From positions 5,414 to 69,413 of the forward strand of contig CAXAHJ010000010.1 of the NCBI GenBank assembly GCA_963968595.1: 64,000 nucleotides of DNA. Direction: 5' to 3'. Under the pieces are notes generated by a model. That model was not told the origin of the DNA, did not search any database, and saw only the letters and a program-made list of their open reading frames with translations. Below are positions 44,849-54,105 of this stretch, piece by piece. A program made the position numbers and the translations under genes. The number at the start of each line of letters is the position of its first letter. Positions within the stretch are counted from its first letter, which is position 1. Source of the DNA: GCA-2730975 sp937893275. Its GTDB lineage: Bacteria; Verrucomicrobiota; Verrucomicrobiia; Opitutales; Seribacteraceae.

Positions 44849-46463
44849 GGTCTCTCTCTGAATCGCTACATTTCATTCCAGCGAAACCGCGAATCTCATC
44901 TAGCGTGCTAGCATCATTAGGTGTCTTGTCCTTACGCCATCGCTTTATCCGAGGAAACCTCAAGGCGACGCCTGACTTGTGACGATTTGATATATTCACG
45001 CCTTCAAAAGCGATCTCAAATACAAGCTCAGGCTTTACAGCTCTAACAGGTCCGAATCTACCCGAAATATTCTTTCTAATGAAACCGTCTACCTGCTCAA
45101 TTTCCTTATTGCTAAGGCCTGAGTAAGCTTTCGCCACAGTAAAGAGTTCACCATCGCACCATACCGCAAATGAATAATCGCTGTAAAGGTTAGCTCGCTT
45201 GCCATGCCCCAATTGAGCGCTGACCAAAACCATATCAGCGAGAAAAGGATCGACTTTCCATTTATACCACCCCCCCTTTACTCTTCCGCTCTCATAGCGA
45301 GAGTTTCTTCTTTTGAGCATGAATCCCTCAACTTTTCTCTGCCTAGATTCTTCACGAAGCTGGCTCAAAGTAAACCAATCCTTTTCATCTATCAAAGGAG
45401 AAAGACCTAATGGAAATTTTGACGGTAACAATTCAAGGACAGCTTCCAGTTTCTTTCGCCGAAAGAATAGAGGCTCTTTACGTAAATCTTGGCCTTCGAT
45501 TGCCAGAATGTCATAAGCCATGAAACGCACGGGAACCCTCTGCAAGATAGAGAGACCCGGGTTCTTGCGACCAAGCCTCTGTTGCAATTCCGAGAAAAGC
45601 CCCAAGCCATCTCCCCCCCAAGACATAATTTCACCGTCCAAACAAATGTCATAAGGGATTAATTTACTCGCCTCAATGATTTCGGGAAAGGAATTGCCCA
45701 CTGACTCATCCCCTCTAGACCAAAGCATGGAAATACCTGAATTAATAATCAATTGAGCTCGAATGCCATCCCACTTCCACTCGACTTGCCAATCCTTGCA
45801 AGTCCCCAAATTGTCAGGTTCTTCCTGCAAGGGATAGGCTAAGCAAAAAGGAAAAGGCACACACAAACGCGAATCCTCTGAAGACGATTTCCAAATGTCA
45901 TCCATGCTCATGCTATCAGGATTCCAGTTCCCAGATAACCTCTGAGCAATAAAAGCAGGCTCAACCTTGCCCACTCTGGCTAAAGCCTTGTAGAGGTTAC
46001 CAGAAGAAATACCCATTCGAAATCCTCCGGTTAGCAATTTATGAAACGGAAGTAAGTCTTTGGGTCTTAAAGAATTCCAGGCCTCCCTGAGTCGGTCTCG
46101 CTTATCATCAATAGTCATACCTACTAGCGACTGGATATACCTCTTCACAATTGCATTAAGGCCTTTAATCGGAGGTAAATCACCAGCACCATCAACCAGT
46201 AGTGAAATTGTCTCCGCCAAATCACCCACATTCTCATGGCATTCTTCTACCAACCATAATGGAAGACCGCTACAATCAGATGCGAAGCGGCGCAATTCAG
46301 ACGTTTTTAAAGCACCTTTTATTCGGTTTCCATTTAGAAACCAACATACCCAGATGGCATCATTCGGGTCAGCCTCCAAAAAATAATTAACGAGAAAGTC
46401 CAACCGGGTGTTTGTCTTGGTCGTAGAATCCAAATCATGAAAAAGCTTGGTAAAAAGTTCCAT
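44808..46463 (-). CDS. ATP-dependent DNA ligase (bacterial LigB/LigC-type)
   Basis: The 551-residue protein has an N-terminal ligase domain (~1-200) and the nucleotidyltransferase core: motif I EWKWDGIRAQL with the adenylated Lys near 230, motif III-like LDGEIMSW near 277, motif IV VEGFMLKRRNSRYESG near 385 and motif V GGWYKWK near 403, then an OB fold. Bacterial ATP-dependent ligases of this class act in repair rather than replication. It lies 11 bases after the exonuclease gene, a known pairing. The usual further partners (Lhr-type helicase and metallophosphoesterase) are absent here. Confidence 0.93.
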   Translation of the reverse strand: MELFTKLFHDLDSTTKTNTRLDFLVNYFLEADPNDAIWVCWFLNGNRIKGALKTSELRRFASDCSGLPLWLVEECHENVGDLAETISLLVDGAGDLPPIKGLNAIVKRYIQSLVGMTIDDKRDRLREAWNSLRPKDLLPFHKLLTGGFRMGISSGNLYKALARVGKVEPAFIAQRLSGNWNPDSMSMDDIWKSSSEDSRLCVPFPFCLAYPLQEEPDNLGTCKDWQVEWKWDGIRAQLIINSGISMLWSRGDESVGNSFPEIIEASKLIPYDICLDGEIMSWGGDGLGLFSELQQRLGRKNPGLSILQRVPVRFMAYDILAIEGQDLRKEPLFFRRKKLEAVLELLPSKFPLGLSPLIDEKDWFTLSQLREESRQRKVEGFMLKRRNSRYESGRVKGGWYKWKVDPFLADMVLVSAQLGHGKRANLYSDYSFAVWCDGELFTVAKAYSGLSNKEIEQVDGFIRKNISGRFGPVRAVKPELVFEIAFEGVNISNRHKSGVALRFPRIKRWRKDKTPNDASTLDEIRGFAGMKCSDSERDPSSIDKAGNLLLF

Positions 46464-46474
46464 CGAAAAACCTT

Positions 46475-47464
46475 TTACTGAACCTCTGCGGAAACGGGTT
46501 GATTCAAAAGTGAGGCATCAATCCCTCTCCCTAACAAATAACGACTTAATGCATGCCCATTACCATGCGTTATTTTAACGGTCTCTGCCCCCGTCCCAAG
46601 AATAACCTGAAGCAATCCGTTCCAGTCCGCGTGATCGGAAAGAACAAACCCCTTGCCTAGATTTCGACGACGACGAAGTCCACGAATGGCCATCCAACCT
46701 GAAGCAAACGCCCTTTCCGCATAAGTAAACCGCTTCAACCAAGATGAATCCTGAACTGCAGGAGGAACGACAATCAATCCTTTCGAATAATTCTGTTCCG
46801 AATCTAAATCAACTTTTTCTACCTTAGGTAGATCAACCCCTGATCTTTCGTATATCGGCAAAAAGGGAGATACTGCATGATGAATAAAAATAGGTCCGAT
46901 CTCGGGATCAACGCCTGCCAATACTCTTTGAGCCTTTCCCAATGAATAGGCAAAAAGCAGTGACGGAATTCCATTCTCTGCATTCCCTACCCACCAATCA
47001 TTTATCTGGGCGTAAATAGTATCTTCAGGTAACCAACGGTAGACAGGTAACCCAAAGGTGCTCTCGGTAACAAAACCATGACACTTAATCATCTCAAAAG
47101 GCTCACAAGTCAGATCTGGTTGTGGTTTGTAGTCTCCGCTGACAACCCAGATTTGACCACTTACCTCAATTTTGACTTGTGAAGAACCTAATATGTGACC
47201 TGCAGGATGGAGGGAAACTAAAGCGTCCCCCATTTTGATCCTTTTTCCAAAAGGCAAAGATTCAATTTTAGCTTTGGGTCCGAGTCGAATCTTGAGCAAA
47301 GGTTTGCAATTGTCCGAACAGAGATATGATCCGTGACCTTTGCGGGCATGGTCGCTGTGAGCATGAGTTATGACGGCGCGAGAGACATGACCACAAGGAT
47401 CAACAAAGAAACCTCCTGCCGGACAAAACAAACCCTCTCGCCTATTTTGAAGAACCCTTAGCAT
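46475..47464 (-). CDS. Ligase-associated DNA exonuclease (metallo-beta-lactamase fold)
   Basis: The 329-residue protein has the MBL/beta-CASP-like metal motif THAHSDHARKG near 33, HPAGHILGSSQVKIE near 86 and WVVSGDYKPQPD near 107, as in SNM1/Pso2-type nucleases and the bacterial ligase-associated exonuclease. The C-terminal FVLSDHADWNGLLQVILGTG near 275 completes the site. It precedes the ligase in a two-gene minus-strand operon, predicted to trim damaged DNA ends before sealing. Its start region is divergent from the sigma/lipid operon. Confidence 0.92.
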   Translation of the reverse strand: MLRVLQNRREGLFCPAGGFFVDPCGHVSRAVITHAHSDHARKGHGSYLCSDNCKPLLKIRLGPKAKIESLPFGKRIKMGDALVSLHPAGHILGSSQVKIEVSGQIWVVSGDYKPQPDLTCEPFEMIKCHGFVTESTFGLPVYRWLPEDTIYAQINDWWVGNAENGIPSLLFAYSLGKAQRVLAGVDPEIGPIFIHHAVSPFLPIYERSGVDLPKVEKVDLDSEQNYSKGLIVVPPAVQDSSWLKRFTYAERAFASGWMAIRGLRRRRNLGKGFVLSDHADWNGLLQVILGTGAETVKITHGNGHALSRYLLGRGIDASLLNQPVSAEVQ

Positions 47465-47589
47465 CTATGAGAGGTTATCCTTGAATTCTCGATTTTCAAA
47501 AAGGAAAAGCTCAAACCCTGTTAAATTCAAGTAAAACGGATGCTTTGAGAGGGTTTCCCATGAACTACTAGAAATTTCTAAGAAAAAGA

Positions 47590-47616
47590 TGATCTGATAT
47601 CTAGTGAAAAGCGAAA
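47590..47616 (+). promoter_or_regulatory. Candidate ECF-type promoter, TGATCT-N16-CGAAA, before the sigma/lipid operon
   Basis: TGATCT at 47590-47595 and CGAAA at 47612-47616 are spaced by 16 bases. The first downstream ATG is at 47625, so transcription would start almost at the initiation codon. Confidence 0.63.
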
Positions 47617-47624
47617 AGATTAAT

Positions 47625-48572
47625 ATGACCACAGACTCAAATACTAAGCCCACATTTTACAAAGCCTCGGGACAAGATTCGATTGGAAAGTTCATGACCG
47701 ATCTGTCAAGAAAAGCACCACCCACAAGAAAAGAGTGTGACAAGCTATTTCAGCGTTTAAGAGATGGGTCAGAGAGTGCCAGAAGCGAGCTAATAGAGAG
47801 ACATCTAAGATTAGTTGCCTCGGTAGCCCTTAAATTTAAAAATTCCAAAATGCCAATCGAGGACTTGATGGCTGAAGGCATTACCGGATTAATAATAGCA
47901 GTAGACAAATTTGATCACACCAGAGGTCTCAAATTGGGGACGTACGCGGCATGGTGGATCAGGCAGAGAATACAAAGGTTTATAAGCAAGTTGTACGGGG
48001 CAGTGTCAGTTCCCCATGATGTATTCCAAGGTAACAAGCGCACCAAGGGAATCGAAACCCAACTCCAAGCGGATTTGGGTAGAGAACCCACTAAGAAAGA
48101 AGTTCAAAACAACATTGGATATGAGAGGAACCTAGCCAATAGAGTCAAAATGGCTCCGGCATCAACAACCTCAATTGACAAAAAAATTAATGACACAGAG
48201 CTAACCCTAGCAGATCTTCTTTCCTCTGAAGAGGATGAAAAAGCATCGTACCGGGAAAAAGGATCTTTAGCGGATGATTTGGATGTTGCTGTTGATTTTC
48301 TAGACAATCGAGAGAAAAAAGTTATATCGATGAGATTCGGATTAGGTAAATACTTGCCCATGAAGCTAGAAGAAATTTCTCAAAAATTAAAGGTGTCAGC
48401 CGAAAGGATTAGGCAAATTGAAGCTAGAAGTCTCCGGAAAATGAGGGCTATTATATTGAGAAACGGAAAGTTGGACTTCAAGAAGCTTGATCAGTTCGTA
48501 AATTTAGGAATATCCGGAAAAGACAGAATGAGCCCATTGGAACTGACATTAGCCTTTAAGACAGCAGCTTAA
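47625..48572 (+). CDS. Alternative sigma-70-family sigma factor (group 2/3)
   Basis: The 315-residue protein has sigma region 2 (RHLRLVASVALKFKNSKMP near 58, MAEGITGLIIAVDKFDHTRG near 82, YAAWWIRQRIQRFI near 108), region 3 and region 4 (VISMRFGLGKYLPMKLEEIS near 235, VSAERIRQIEARSLRKMR near 258). Region 1.1 is missing, so it is not the housekeeping factor; it resembles RpoH/SigB/RpoS-type proteins. The ATG at 47625 is chosen over the GTG at 47604 because the latter lies within the candidate promoter. It heads the lipid operon. It is the positional counterpart of RpoH(II), which sits under RpoE in Rhodobacter; that parallel is inference. Confidence 0.9.
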   Translation: MTTDSNTKPTFYKASGQDSIGKFMTDLSRKAPPTRKECDKLFQRLRDGSESARSELIERHLRLVASVALKFKNSKMPIEDLMAEGITGLIIAVDKFDHTRGLKLGTYAAWWIRQRIQRFISKLYGAVSVPHDVFQGNKRTKGIETQLQADLGREPTKKEVQNNIGYERNLANRVKMAPASTTSIDKKINDTELTLADLLSSEEDEKASYREKGSLADDLDVAVDFLDNREKKVISMRFGLGKYLPMKLEEISQKLKVSAERIRQIEARSLRKMRAIILRNGKLDFKKLDQFVNLGISGKDRMSPLELTLAFKTAA

Positions 48573-48576
48573 CTAA

Positions 48577-49488
48577 ATGATATCGGCAGTACTACGGTGG
48601 ATTTTGCCACCCCCTGAAACCTTTGAGAACCCAGTCGAGGGACAAGAAAAAGTTGAGTGGTTCAGGTGCCTTCCATTTATTATGATTCACTTGTCCCTAA
48701 TTGGTATTTTGTATGTGGATTTCACTTGGTGGTGTTTGGGTATAGCGTTTGTGTCATACTGTACGCGGATGTTTTGCATAACCGCCTTCTACCACAGGTA
48801 CTTTTCACACAGGGCATTTGAAACTGGTCGGATTGTTCAGTTCATAGGGGCATTTGTTGCGTGCAGTTCAGGGCAACGCGGGCCGCTATGGTGGGCGGCG
48901 CACCACAGGCGCCATCATCGTCATTCGGATACTGAATTAGATGTTCATTCACCCAAGACAAAAAGTATTCTGTGGAGCCATTCATTATGGTTTATGTCGG
49001 ATTATGCTCTTCCAACCTTCCTCAAAGAGATACCAGACTGGTTGAAATACCAAGAACTACGATTCATTAACCGCTACGACTGGATTCCATTGCTTACGCT
49101 TGCCACATTCTGTTATTTGATTGGAGATACATCTTGGGTCATATCCAATTTTGAAACTTCGGGAATGCAACTACTAGTCTGGGGATTCTTACTACCAACA
49201 GTCGCATTGTACCACGCTACCTTTTCGGTAAATTCATTGGCTCACATATTTGGAAATAAAAAATTCGAAACTTTTGACGAAAGTAGAAATAATGGAATAG
49301 TTTCTCTCATCACCTTGGGTGAGGGTTGGCACAACAACCACCATTTTTTCCCTAGCTCGGCAAGGCAGGGTTTCTTCAAAGGACAGTTCGATCCGACGCA
49401 CAGAATTCTTCAGGCATTATCACTTTTAGGGCTCGTTTGGGGCTTAAAAAAGACACCGACTTGGGTGAAAGAAAAAGCTCTAAGCTGA
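48577..49488 (+). CDS. Membrane fatty acid (acyl-CoA) desaturase
   Basis: The 303-residue integral membrane enzyme shows three histidine boxes: HRYFSHR near 73, HHRRHHRHSD near 108 and HNNHHFFPSSARQG near 250, the di-iron ligands of delta-9-type desaturases. Hydrophobic segments flank them. It begins four bases after the sigma-factor stop. It would introduce double bonds into acyl chains, making substrates for the Cfa-type methyltransferases encoded downstream. Confidence 0.93.
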   Translation: MISAVLRWILPPPETFENPVEGQEKVEWFRCLPFIMIHLSLIGILYVDFTWWCLGIAFVSYCTRMFCITAFYHRYFSHRAFETGRIVQFIGAFVACSSGQRGPLWWAAHHRRHHRHSDTELDVHSPKTKSILWSHSLWFMSDYALPTFLKEIPDWLKYQELRFINRYDWIPLLTLATFCYLIGDTSWVISNFETSGMQLLVWGFLLPTVALYHATFSVNSLAHIFGNKKFETFDESRNNGIVSLITLGEGWHNNHHFFPSSARQGFFKGQFDPTHRILQALSLLGLVWGLKKTPTWVKEKALS

Positions 49489-49508
49489 AATTTTCCTGAG
49501 ACGAACAA

Positions 49509-50747
49509 GTGAAGGTTGGAATCATAGGTTCTGGGATATCGGGTTTGATATGCGCCTACTTGCTTCGTCATAAATTCGATGTTACACTATATGAATCAGA
49601 TGACAAACCAGGCGGACACGTAAACACCGTTGAGGTAATGAGTGATGGGGACACGCACAAAATAGACACTGGCTTTATTGTCTTCAACGAAAGCAATTAT
49701 CCAAATTTCATTCGTTTATTGGAAAATCTGGAAGTGGAATCAAAGAAGACTCGCATGGGATTCTCTGTGCGATGCGCCAATTCAGGATTAGAATATAGCG
49801 GTGAAAGCCTACAGGGGCTTTTCGGTGCCACACAAAACCTAACTGACCTCAAGCACTGGGGAATGGTTCGCGATATCTTTCGATTTCATTCAATAGCCAA
49901 ACGCAACCTAAGCAACCAATCATCAGTAAACGATTTTCTCGCAAAACATCGTTTTAGCCAACGCTTTCGAGATGCCTTTGTCTTACCGTTGGGCTCAGCC
50001 CTTTGGTCGTGCTCAACAGAAAGCTTTGGAAGATTTCCAGTGGAATTTCTTTTCGACTTTCTCTCCAATCATAAAATGCTTCAATCCTTTGACCGCCCGA
50101 TATGGCGAGTACTGAAAGGCGGATCGCGGACATATGTGGATAAAATGGTAAAAGGCATTGGTGACAGACTACATCTCAACACCCCCGTTAAAAAAGTAGT
50201 AAGAACCAAAAGTGGAGTAGATCTAGACTTACCAAATGGAACAGTTGCCACATTCGATGAAGTCATTCTAGCCTGCCACGCCGACCAGTCTCTCAGGCTA
50301 CTGGATCAACCTATGAGGGAGGAGAGAAATCTGTTGGAAGCCTTTCCGTACGAGCAAAACTTAGTATCTTTGCATAGCGACGACTCCCTGCTTCCACGCC
50401 GCAACTCGGCTCGGGCAAGCTGGAACGCTTATTTACCTGAGGGTCATTCAGGCAAGGCAACGGTCACTTACGACATGAATATCCTGCAAGGACTTAGCTG
50501 CTCAAAACCCTTTTGCGTGTCCCTGAACCAAGAGGAAAGAATACAAACCAATCTTCATCACGGCGACTTCCAGTTTTCTCACCCTACTTACCACAAAGGG
50601 CGTAAAGACGCACAGAACAGACATCGAGAATTCATACGGAACCAAGGCATTTCGCTCTGTGGCGCATACTGGGGCTATGGTTTCCACGAAGATGGTATAT
50701 CCAGCGGTTTAAGAGTATGTGAAGCCTTCGGGGAGAAACTGCCATGA
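49509..50747 (+). CDS. NAD(P)/FAD-dependent amine-oxidase-like protein of the DUF1365/cfa cluster
   Basis: The 412-residue flavoprotein starts at a GTG with the FAD-binding motif VGIIGSGISGLICAYLLRHK and LYESDDKPGGHVNTVEV near 28. Its closing block is FCVSLNQEER then GISLCGAYWGYGFHEDGISS near 378, typical of the predicted NAD/FAD-binding proteins always found before DUF1365 and cfa. Proteins in such operons are implicated in fatty acid modification under photo-oxidative stress (for example furan fatty acid formation in Rhodobacter). Its stop overlaps the DUF1365 start (ATGA). Confidence 0.9.
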   Translation: MKVGIIGSGISGLICAYLLRHKFDVTLYESDDKPGGHVNTVEVMSDGDTHKIDTGFIVFNESNYPNFIRLLENLEVESKKTRMGFSVRCANSGLEYSGESLQGLFGATQNLTDLKHWGMVRDIFRFHSIAKRNLSNQSSVNDFLAKHRFSQRFRDAFVLPLGSALWSCSTESFGRFPVEFLFDFLSNHKMLQSFDRPIWRVLKGGSRTYVDKMVKGIGDRLHLNTPVKKVVRTKSGVDLDLPNGTVATFDEVILACHADQSLRLLDQPMREERNLLEAFPYEQNLVSLHSDDSLLPRRNSARASWNAYLPEGHSGKATVTYDMNILQGLSCSKPFCVSLNQEERIQTNLHHGDFQFSHPTYHKGRKDAQNRHREFIRNQGISLCGAYWGYGFHEDGISSGLRVCEAFGEKLP

Positions 50748-51532
50748 AGAGTAGCTTGTACTTTGGTGAAGTTCGTCATCATCGCCGTTCCCCGAAGAAG
50801 CATGACTTGTGCTACAAGCTCTTCATGGCCCATCTTTTTCTGGACGAACTACCCGAGGTGTTCAAGGGCCGTTGGCTATGGTCAGTCGACCGCCCCAACC
50901 TATCCGCTTTTCGGCGCAAAGATTATCATGACAAGGAAACCAGCTCATTGGAGAAGGCTGTTAGAACCACAATGGCTGAGCAACTTGGGCGACCGATTGA
51001 AGGGCCCATTTCCATCCTCACTCATCTGAGAACTTTTGGTTATTGCTTCAACCCAATCAGCTTTTACTACGCATGGGACGAAGCAGGAAACTTGCCCCAC
51101 GCAATTATGACTGAGATCACCAATACACCTTGGGGAGAGCGATATGCAAAAGTCTTTAGCTGGGATGATTCTGACGAAAAGGCGAATAAAACGAGTAAAC
51201 ATGAGTTTAAAAAGGAATTCCATGTCTCTCCTTTCATTGGGATGGATGTTCGCTATGATTGGCGCTTCAGTTCACCAGCTGAAATCATAAGGGTCGATAT
51301 GATCCTTAGGGAGATGAAAGAGGTCTTTTTTACTGCCCACCTCAATCTTAGACGCAGAAAGATCACCTCAGGAAATTTGGCTTGGGCACTAATGCGCTTT
51401 CCTTTCCTCACTTTAAGCATAACGACTCAAATCTATTGGAACGCCATCCTTTTACGCCTCAAGGGCTGCACCTTCCATTCCCACCCTAAGCACTCTGCAA
51501 GCACTACATCGCATGGACAAGCAAGCAACTGA
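50744..51532 (+). CDS. DUF1365 family protein
   Basis: The 262-residue protein has the DUF1365 pattern: SLYFGEVRHHRRSPKKHDLC near 3, FGYCFNPISFYYAWDEAGNL near 97 and TEITNTPWGERY near 126. The function is unknown, but the gene almost invariably lies between an FAD protein and a cyclopropane synthase, as here, with overlaps on both sides (4 bases upstream, 20 bases downstream). A role in lipid modification is inferred from this conserved context. Confidence 0.92.
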   Translation: MKSSLYFGEVRHHRRSPKKHDLCYKLFMAHLFLDELPEVFKGRWLWSVDRPNLSAFRRKDYHDKETSSLEKAVRTTMAEQLGRPIEGPISILTHLRTFGYCFNPISFYYAWDEAGNLPHAIMTEITNTPWGERYAKVFSWDDSDEKANKTSKHEFKKEFHVSPFIGMDVRYDWRFSSPAEIIRVDMILREMKEVFFTAHLNLRRRKITSGNLAWALMRFPFLTLSITTQIYWNAILLRLKGCTFHSHPKHSASTTSHGQASN

Positions 51533-52781
51533 ACAAACATCCGCGATTTCATTGAGCTCATCTACCAAAGGCGGTTTCTTCGAGAATGCCTTTTTGTCAC
51601 AACTTCGAAAGATTACTCAAGGAACACTACGTATTGAGACCCCATTAGATTCCTTTCTCTTGGGAGATTCCTCCAGAGATGAAATTCACGCCGAAATTCG
51701 AATTACAGACAAGACCTTCTTCCGGAAGGCTTGCTTGGGAGGTTCGCTCGGCGTGTCAGACAGCTTTGCGGACGGGGGCTGGACCTCTCCCGATCTCGTC
51801 ATGCTTTTTCGTCTTTTTCTGCAGAACCAAGAAGCGATGGACGGAATGGAAGGTGGTTGGGCAACTTTTCTTAACAAAATCGCAAGGTGGAGCTATGCAA
51901 TCGGACAAAAGAATACTATCAAGGGAAGTCGAAAAAACATCGCCCTCCACTATGATCTAGGGAACGACTTTTACGAGCTCATGCTCGATCCGACAATGAC
52001 CTATTCCTGTGGCATATTCGACACCCCCGAGACAACACTGGAGGAAGCATCGCTTGCCAAATACGACCGGATTATCGACCAGCTTGAAATCAAACCCAGT
52101 CACCACCTTCTGGAAATCGGGTGCGGTTGGGGCGGTTTCGCTCAGAGGATAGCCGAGAAGACACAGGCCAAACTAACTGCAACGACCATTTCCGAGCAGC
52201 AGTACCAGTACGCAGTAGATAGAATTCGTAAGAACGGATGGGAAGACCGAATCCGAATACTCAAGCAGGACTACCGCAAGCTATCGGGGCGATTCGACAG
52301 AATTGTCTCGATCGAAATGATCGAGGCCGTGGGCCACGAATACCTTCCTTCCTACTTTGCCAAGATATCCGACCTTCTCTCTGCGCAGGGGGCGGCTATG
52401 ATCCAGGGAATTACCATGCCGGACCATCGCTACGAACAATACCTCAAAGAAATAGACTATATTCGAACCCGTGTTTTCCCAGGGAGCTGCGTACCTTCCG
52501 CCTCGGCAATGATCGCGGCAGCGGTCAAGCGATCCGATCTCCGGCCCGCCGCCCTGCATGACTTCGGACATCATTATGCCCAAACGCTCAGAGAGTGGCG
52601 CACACGCTTCAAGGAAAACGAAAAAAAGATCGCAGCGCTCGGACACGACGAGTCTTTCCGAAGAGCTTGGGAATATTACCTCTGCTATTGCGAGGCTGGT
52701 TTCGAGGAAGGTTACACCGGAGACATCCACCTACTGCTCGCCAAACCCGAGTGCAAGCTGGCCCGGGGTTTCCCAAAATGA
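51513..52781 (+). CDS. cfa: Cyclopropane-fatty-acyl-phospholipid synthase family methyltransferase
   Basis: The 422-residue protein has an N-terminal lipid-binding part and a SAM-methyltransferase core: HYDLGNDFYELMLDPTMTYS near 149 with the active-site Cys following, LLEIGCGWGGFAQRI near 197, VSIEMIEAVGHEYLP near 267 with the Glu and His of the bicarbonate site, and EKDYIRTRVFPG-like IDYIRTRVFPGSCVPS near 316. It transfers a methylene or methyl group from SAM to unsaturated acyl chains in membrane phospholipids. Overlaps DUF1365 by 20 bases and the DUF2878 gene by 4. Confidence 0.92.
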   Translation: MDKQATEQTSAISLSSSTKGGFFENAFLSQLRKITQGTLRIETPLDSFLLGDSSRDEIHAEIRITDKTFFRKACLGGSLGVSDSFADGGWTSPDLVMLFRLFLQNQEAMDGMEGGWATFLNKIARWSYAIGQKNTIKGSRKNIALHYDLGNDFYELMLDPTMTYSCGIFDTPETTLEEASLAKYDRIIDQLEIKPSHHLLEIGCGWGGFAQRIAEKTQAKLTATTISEQQYQYAVDRIRKNGWEDRIRILKQDYRKLSGRFDRIVSIEMIEAVGHEYLPSYFAKISDLLSAQGAAMIQGITMPDHRYEQYLKEIDYIRTRVFPGSCVPSASAMIAAAVKRSDLRPAALHDFGHHYAQTLREWRTRFKENEKKIAALGHDESFRRAWEYYLCYCEAGFEEGYTGDIHLLLAKPECKLARGFPK

Positions 52782-53305
52782 ACTCACGATTTTCCTTCCT
52801 GATCGATCTGGCGATTTTTCAAGCAGCTTGGTTTGCCTGCGTGCTCGCAACCCTCAGTTCCTTTCCCCACGCCCTCCCTCTCGCTGGACTTGCCCTAGTA
52901 CTAGCCAGAGTCTTGCAGGCACGACGCCTCAAACAAGTTCTTCCCTTTCTTTTGGCATGCGCGATACTCGGCATCCTCGGAGACGCCCTTGTAGTCAAAC
53001 TAGGATTTCTCGCATTCGCCCCCTACCCCGACCTATGGGGAACTCCGCTCTGGATGGTTGCCCTTTGGCTAAATTTCGGGCTCATGCTTCATCCTCTTTT
53101 TTCTTGGTTCATCGATAACTATCTGAGATCCATGATCGGGTTCTCGCTAGGGGGGCTTTTAGCTTACTATTCGGGACATAAGCTAGGCGTCCTAAGTCTC
53201 GAAAAAGACTGGCAATCCGCGTTGGCCATCGCCACTGAATGGGCTACCGCGGGCATCGTCCTTCGCTACCTCCATATTCGTTTCTCCCTGAAAGAGGCCA
53301 CCTAA
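52778..53305 (+). CDS. DUF2878 integral membrane protein
   Basis: The 175-residue protein has about five hydrophobic helices and the DUF2878 features GDALVVKLGFLAF near 66 and TPLWMVALWLNFGLMLHPLF near 87. It starts at an ATG overlapping the cfa stop (ATGA). Function unknown; the family travels with cfa, DUF1295 and DUF1365. A membrane partner of the lipid-modifying enzymes is inferred. Confidence 0.85.
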   Translation: MNSRFSFLIDLAIFQAAWFACVLATLSSFPHALPLAGLALVLARVLQARRLKQVLPFLLACAILGILGDALVVKLGFLAFAPYPDLWGTPLWMVALWLNFGLMLHPLFSWFIDNYLRSMIGFSLGGLLAYYSGHKLGVLSLEKDWQSALAIATEWATAGIVLRYLHIRFSLKEAT

Positions 53306-54105
53306 TGAGCACACTCGAATTACTTCTTTACGGTCAGGCTTGGGCGTCCTTGGTGATGTTCGCTGGATGGGTGGTCGCACTCAAGATCAACAACACCTCC
53401 TACGTCGATGTTCTCTGGGCTTACGGCGTAGGCATACTTGGGTTTTCCTTCCTCTATTTGTCACAAGGTCAAACCGACCCTACTCGCCTGATCTTACTCC
53501 AGTTTCTTGTCACCCTTTGGTCCGTGCGCTTGGGAACTCACCTACTCGGGCGCTGCCTAGGCAAAGCGGAAGACGCCCGCTATGCATACCTAAGGGAATG
53601 GATGGGTAATCGAGCCAAACTGGGTTTTTTCCTTTTTTTCCAAGTTCAAGCCTTCTGGATCGTCCTCTTTGCCTCCCCTTTCCTTATCCTTGTCCGCAAC
53701 CCTAATCCTCTGGCCCCTCAAGACTTGATCGGGTTATCCATCTGGCTTATCGGTTTTATCGGGCTGAACATCGCAGACCGCCAACTTGCCCGGTTCAAGC
53801 AAGCTCCCAAGAGAGAACGGGCAGATGTTTGCGAAACGGGCCTCTGGAAATACTCAAGGCACCCAAATTATTTCTTCGAATGGGTCTTGTGGCTCGGATA
53901 TCTCCCCATGGGATGGGCTGCCAATGAGGGGGCCTGGTTACTAGCCCTCCCAGCCATGCTCTACGTTTTTCTGACCAAAATCACTGGTATCCCCTTCGTC
54001 GAAGCCCGCAAACTCGAAGCCAGTGGGCAAGCCTATGCCTCCTACGTTGATCGCACCTCCTCCTTCTTTCTCTGGTTTCCCAAAAGCAAGGAATCTCATT
54101 CATGA
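53305..54105 (+). CDS. DUF1295 (steroid 5-alpha-reductase-like) membrane protein
   Basis: The 266-residue protein starts at the ATG at 53305, overlapping the previous stop by one base (TAATG). It has several transmembrane helices and the family end motif LWKYSRHPNYFFEWVLWLGY near 195, shared with steroid reductases and isoprenylcysteine methyltransferases. These enzymes use NADPH or SAM on hydrophobic substrates; substrate unknown here. The gene overlaps the following methyltransferase by four bases. Confidence 0.88.
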   Translation: MSTLELLLYGQAWASLVMFAGWVVALKINNTSYVDVLWAYGVGILGFSFLYLSQGQTDPTRLILLQFLVTLWSVRLGTHLLGRCLGKAEDARYAYLREWMGNRAKLGFFLFFQVQAFWIVLFASPFLILVRNPNPLAPQDLIGLSIWLIGFIGLNIADRQLARFKQAPKRERADVCETGLWKYSRHPNYFFEWVLWLGYLPMGWAANEGAWLLALPAMLYVFLTKITGIPFVEARKLEASGQAYASYVDRTSSFFLWFPKSKESHS

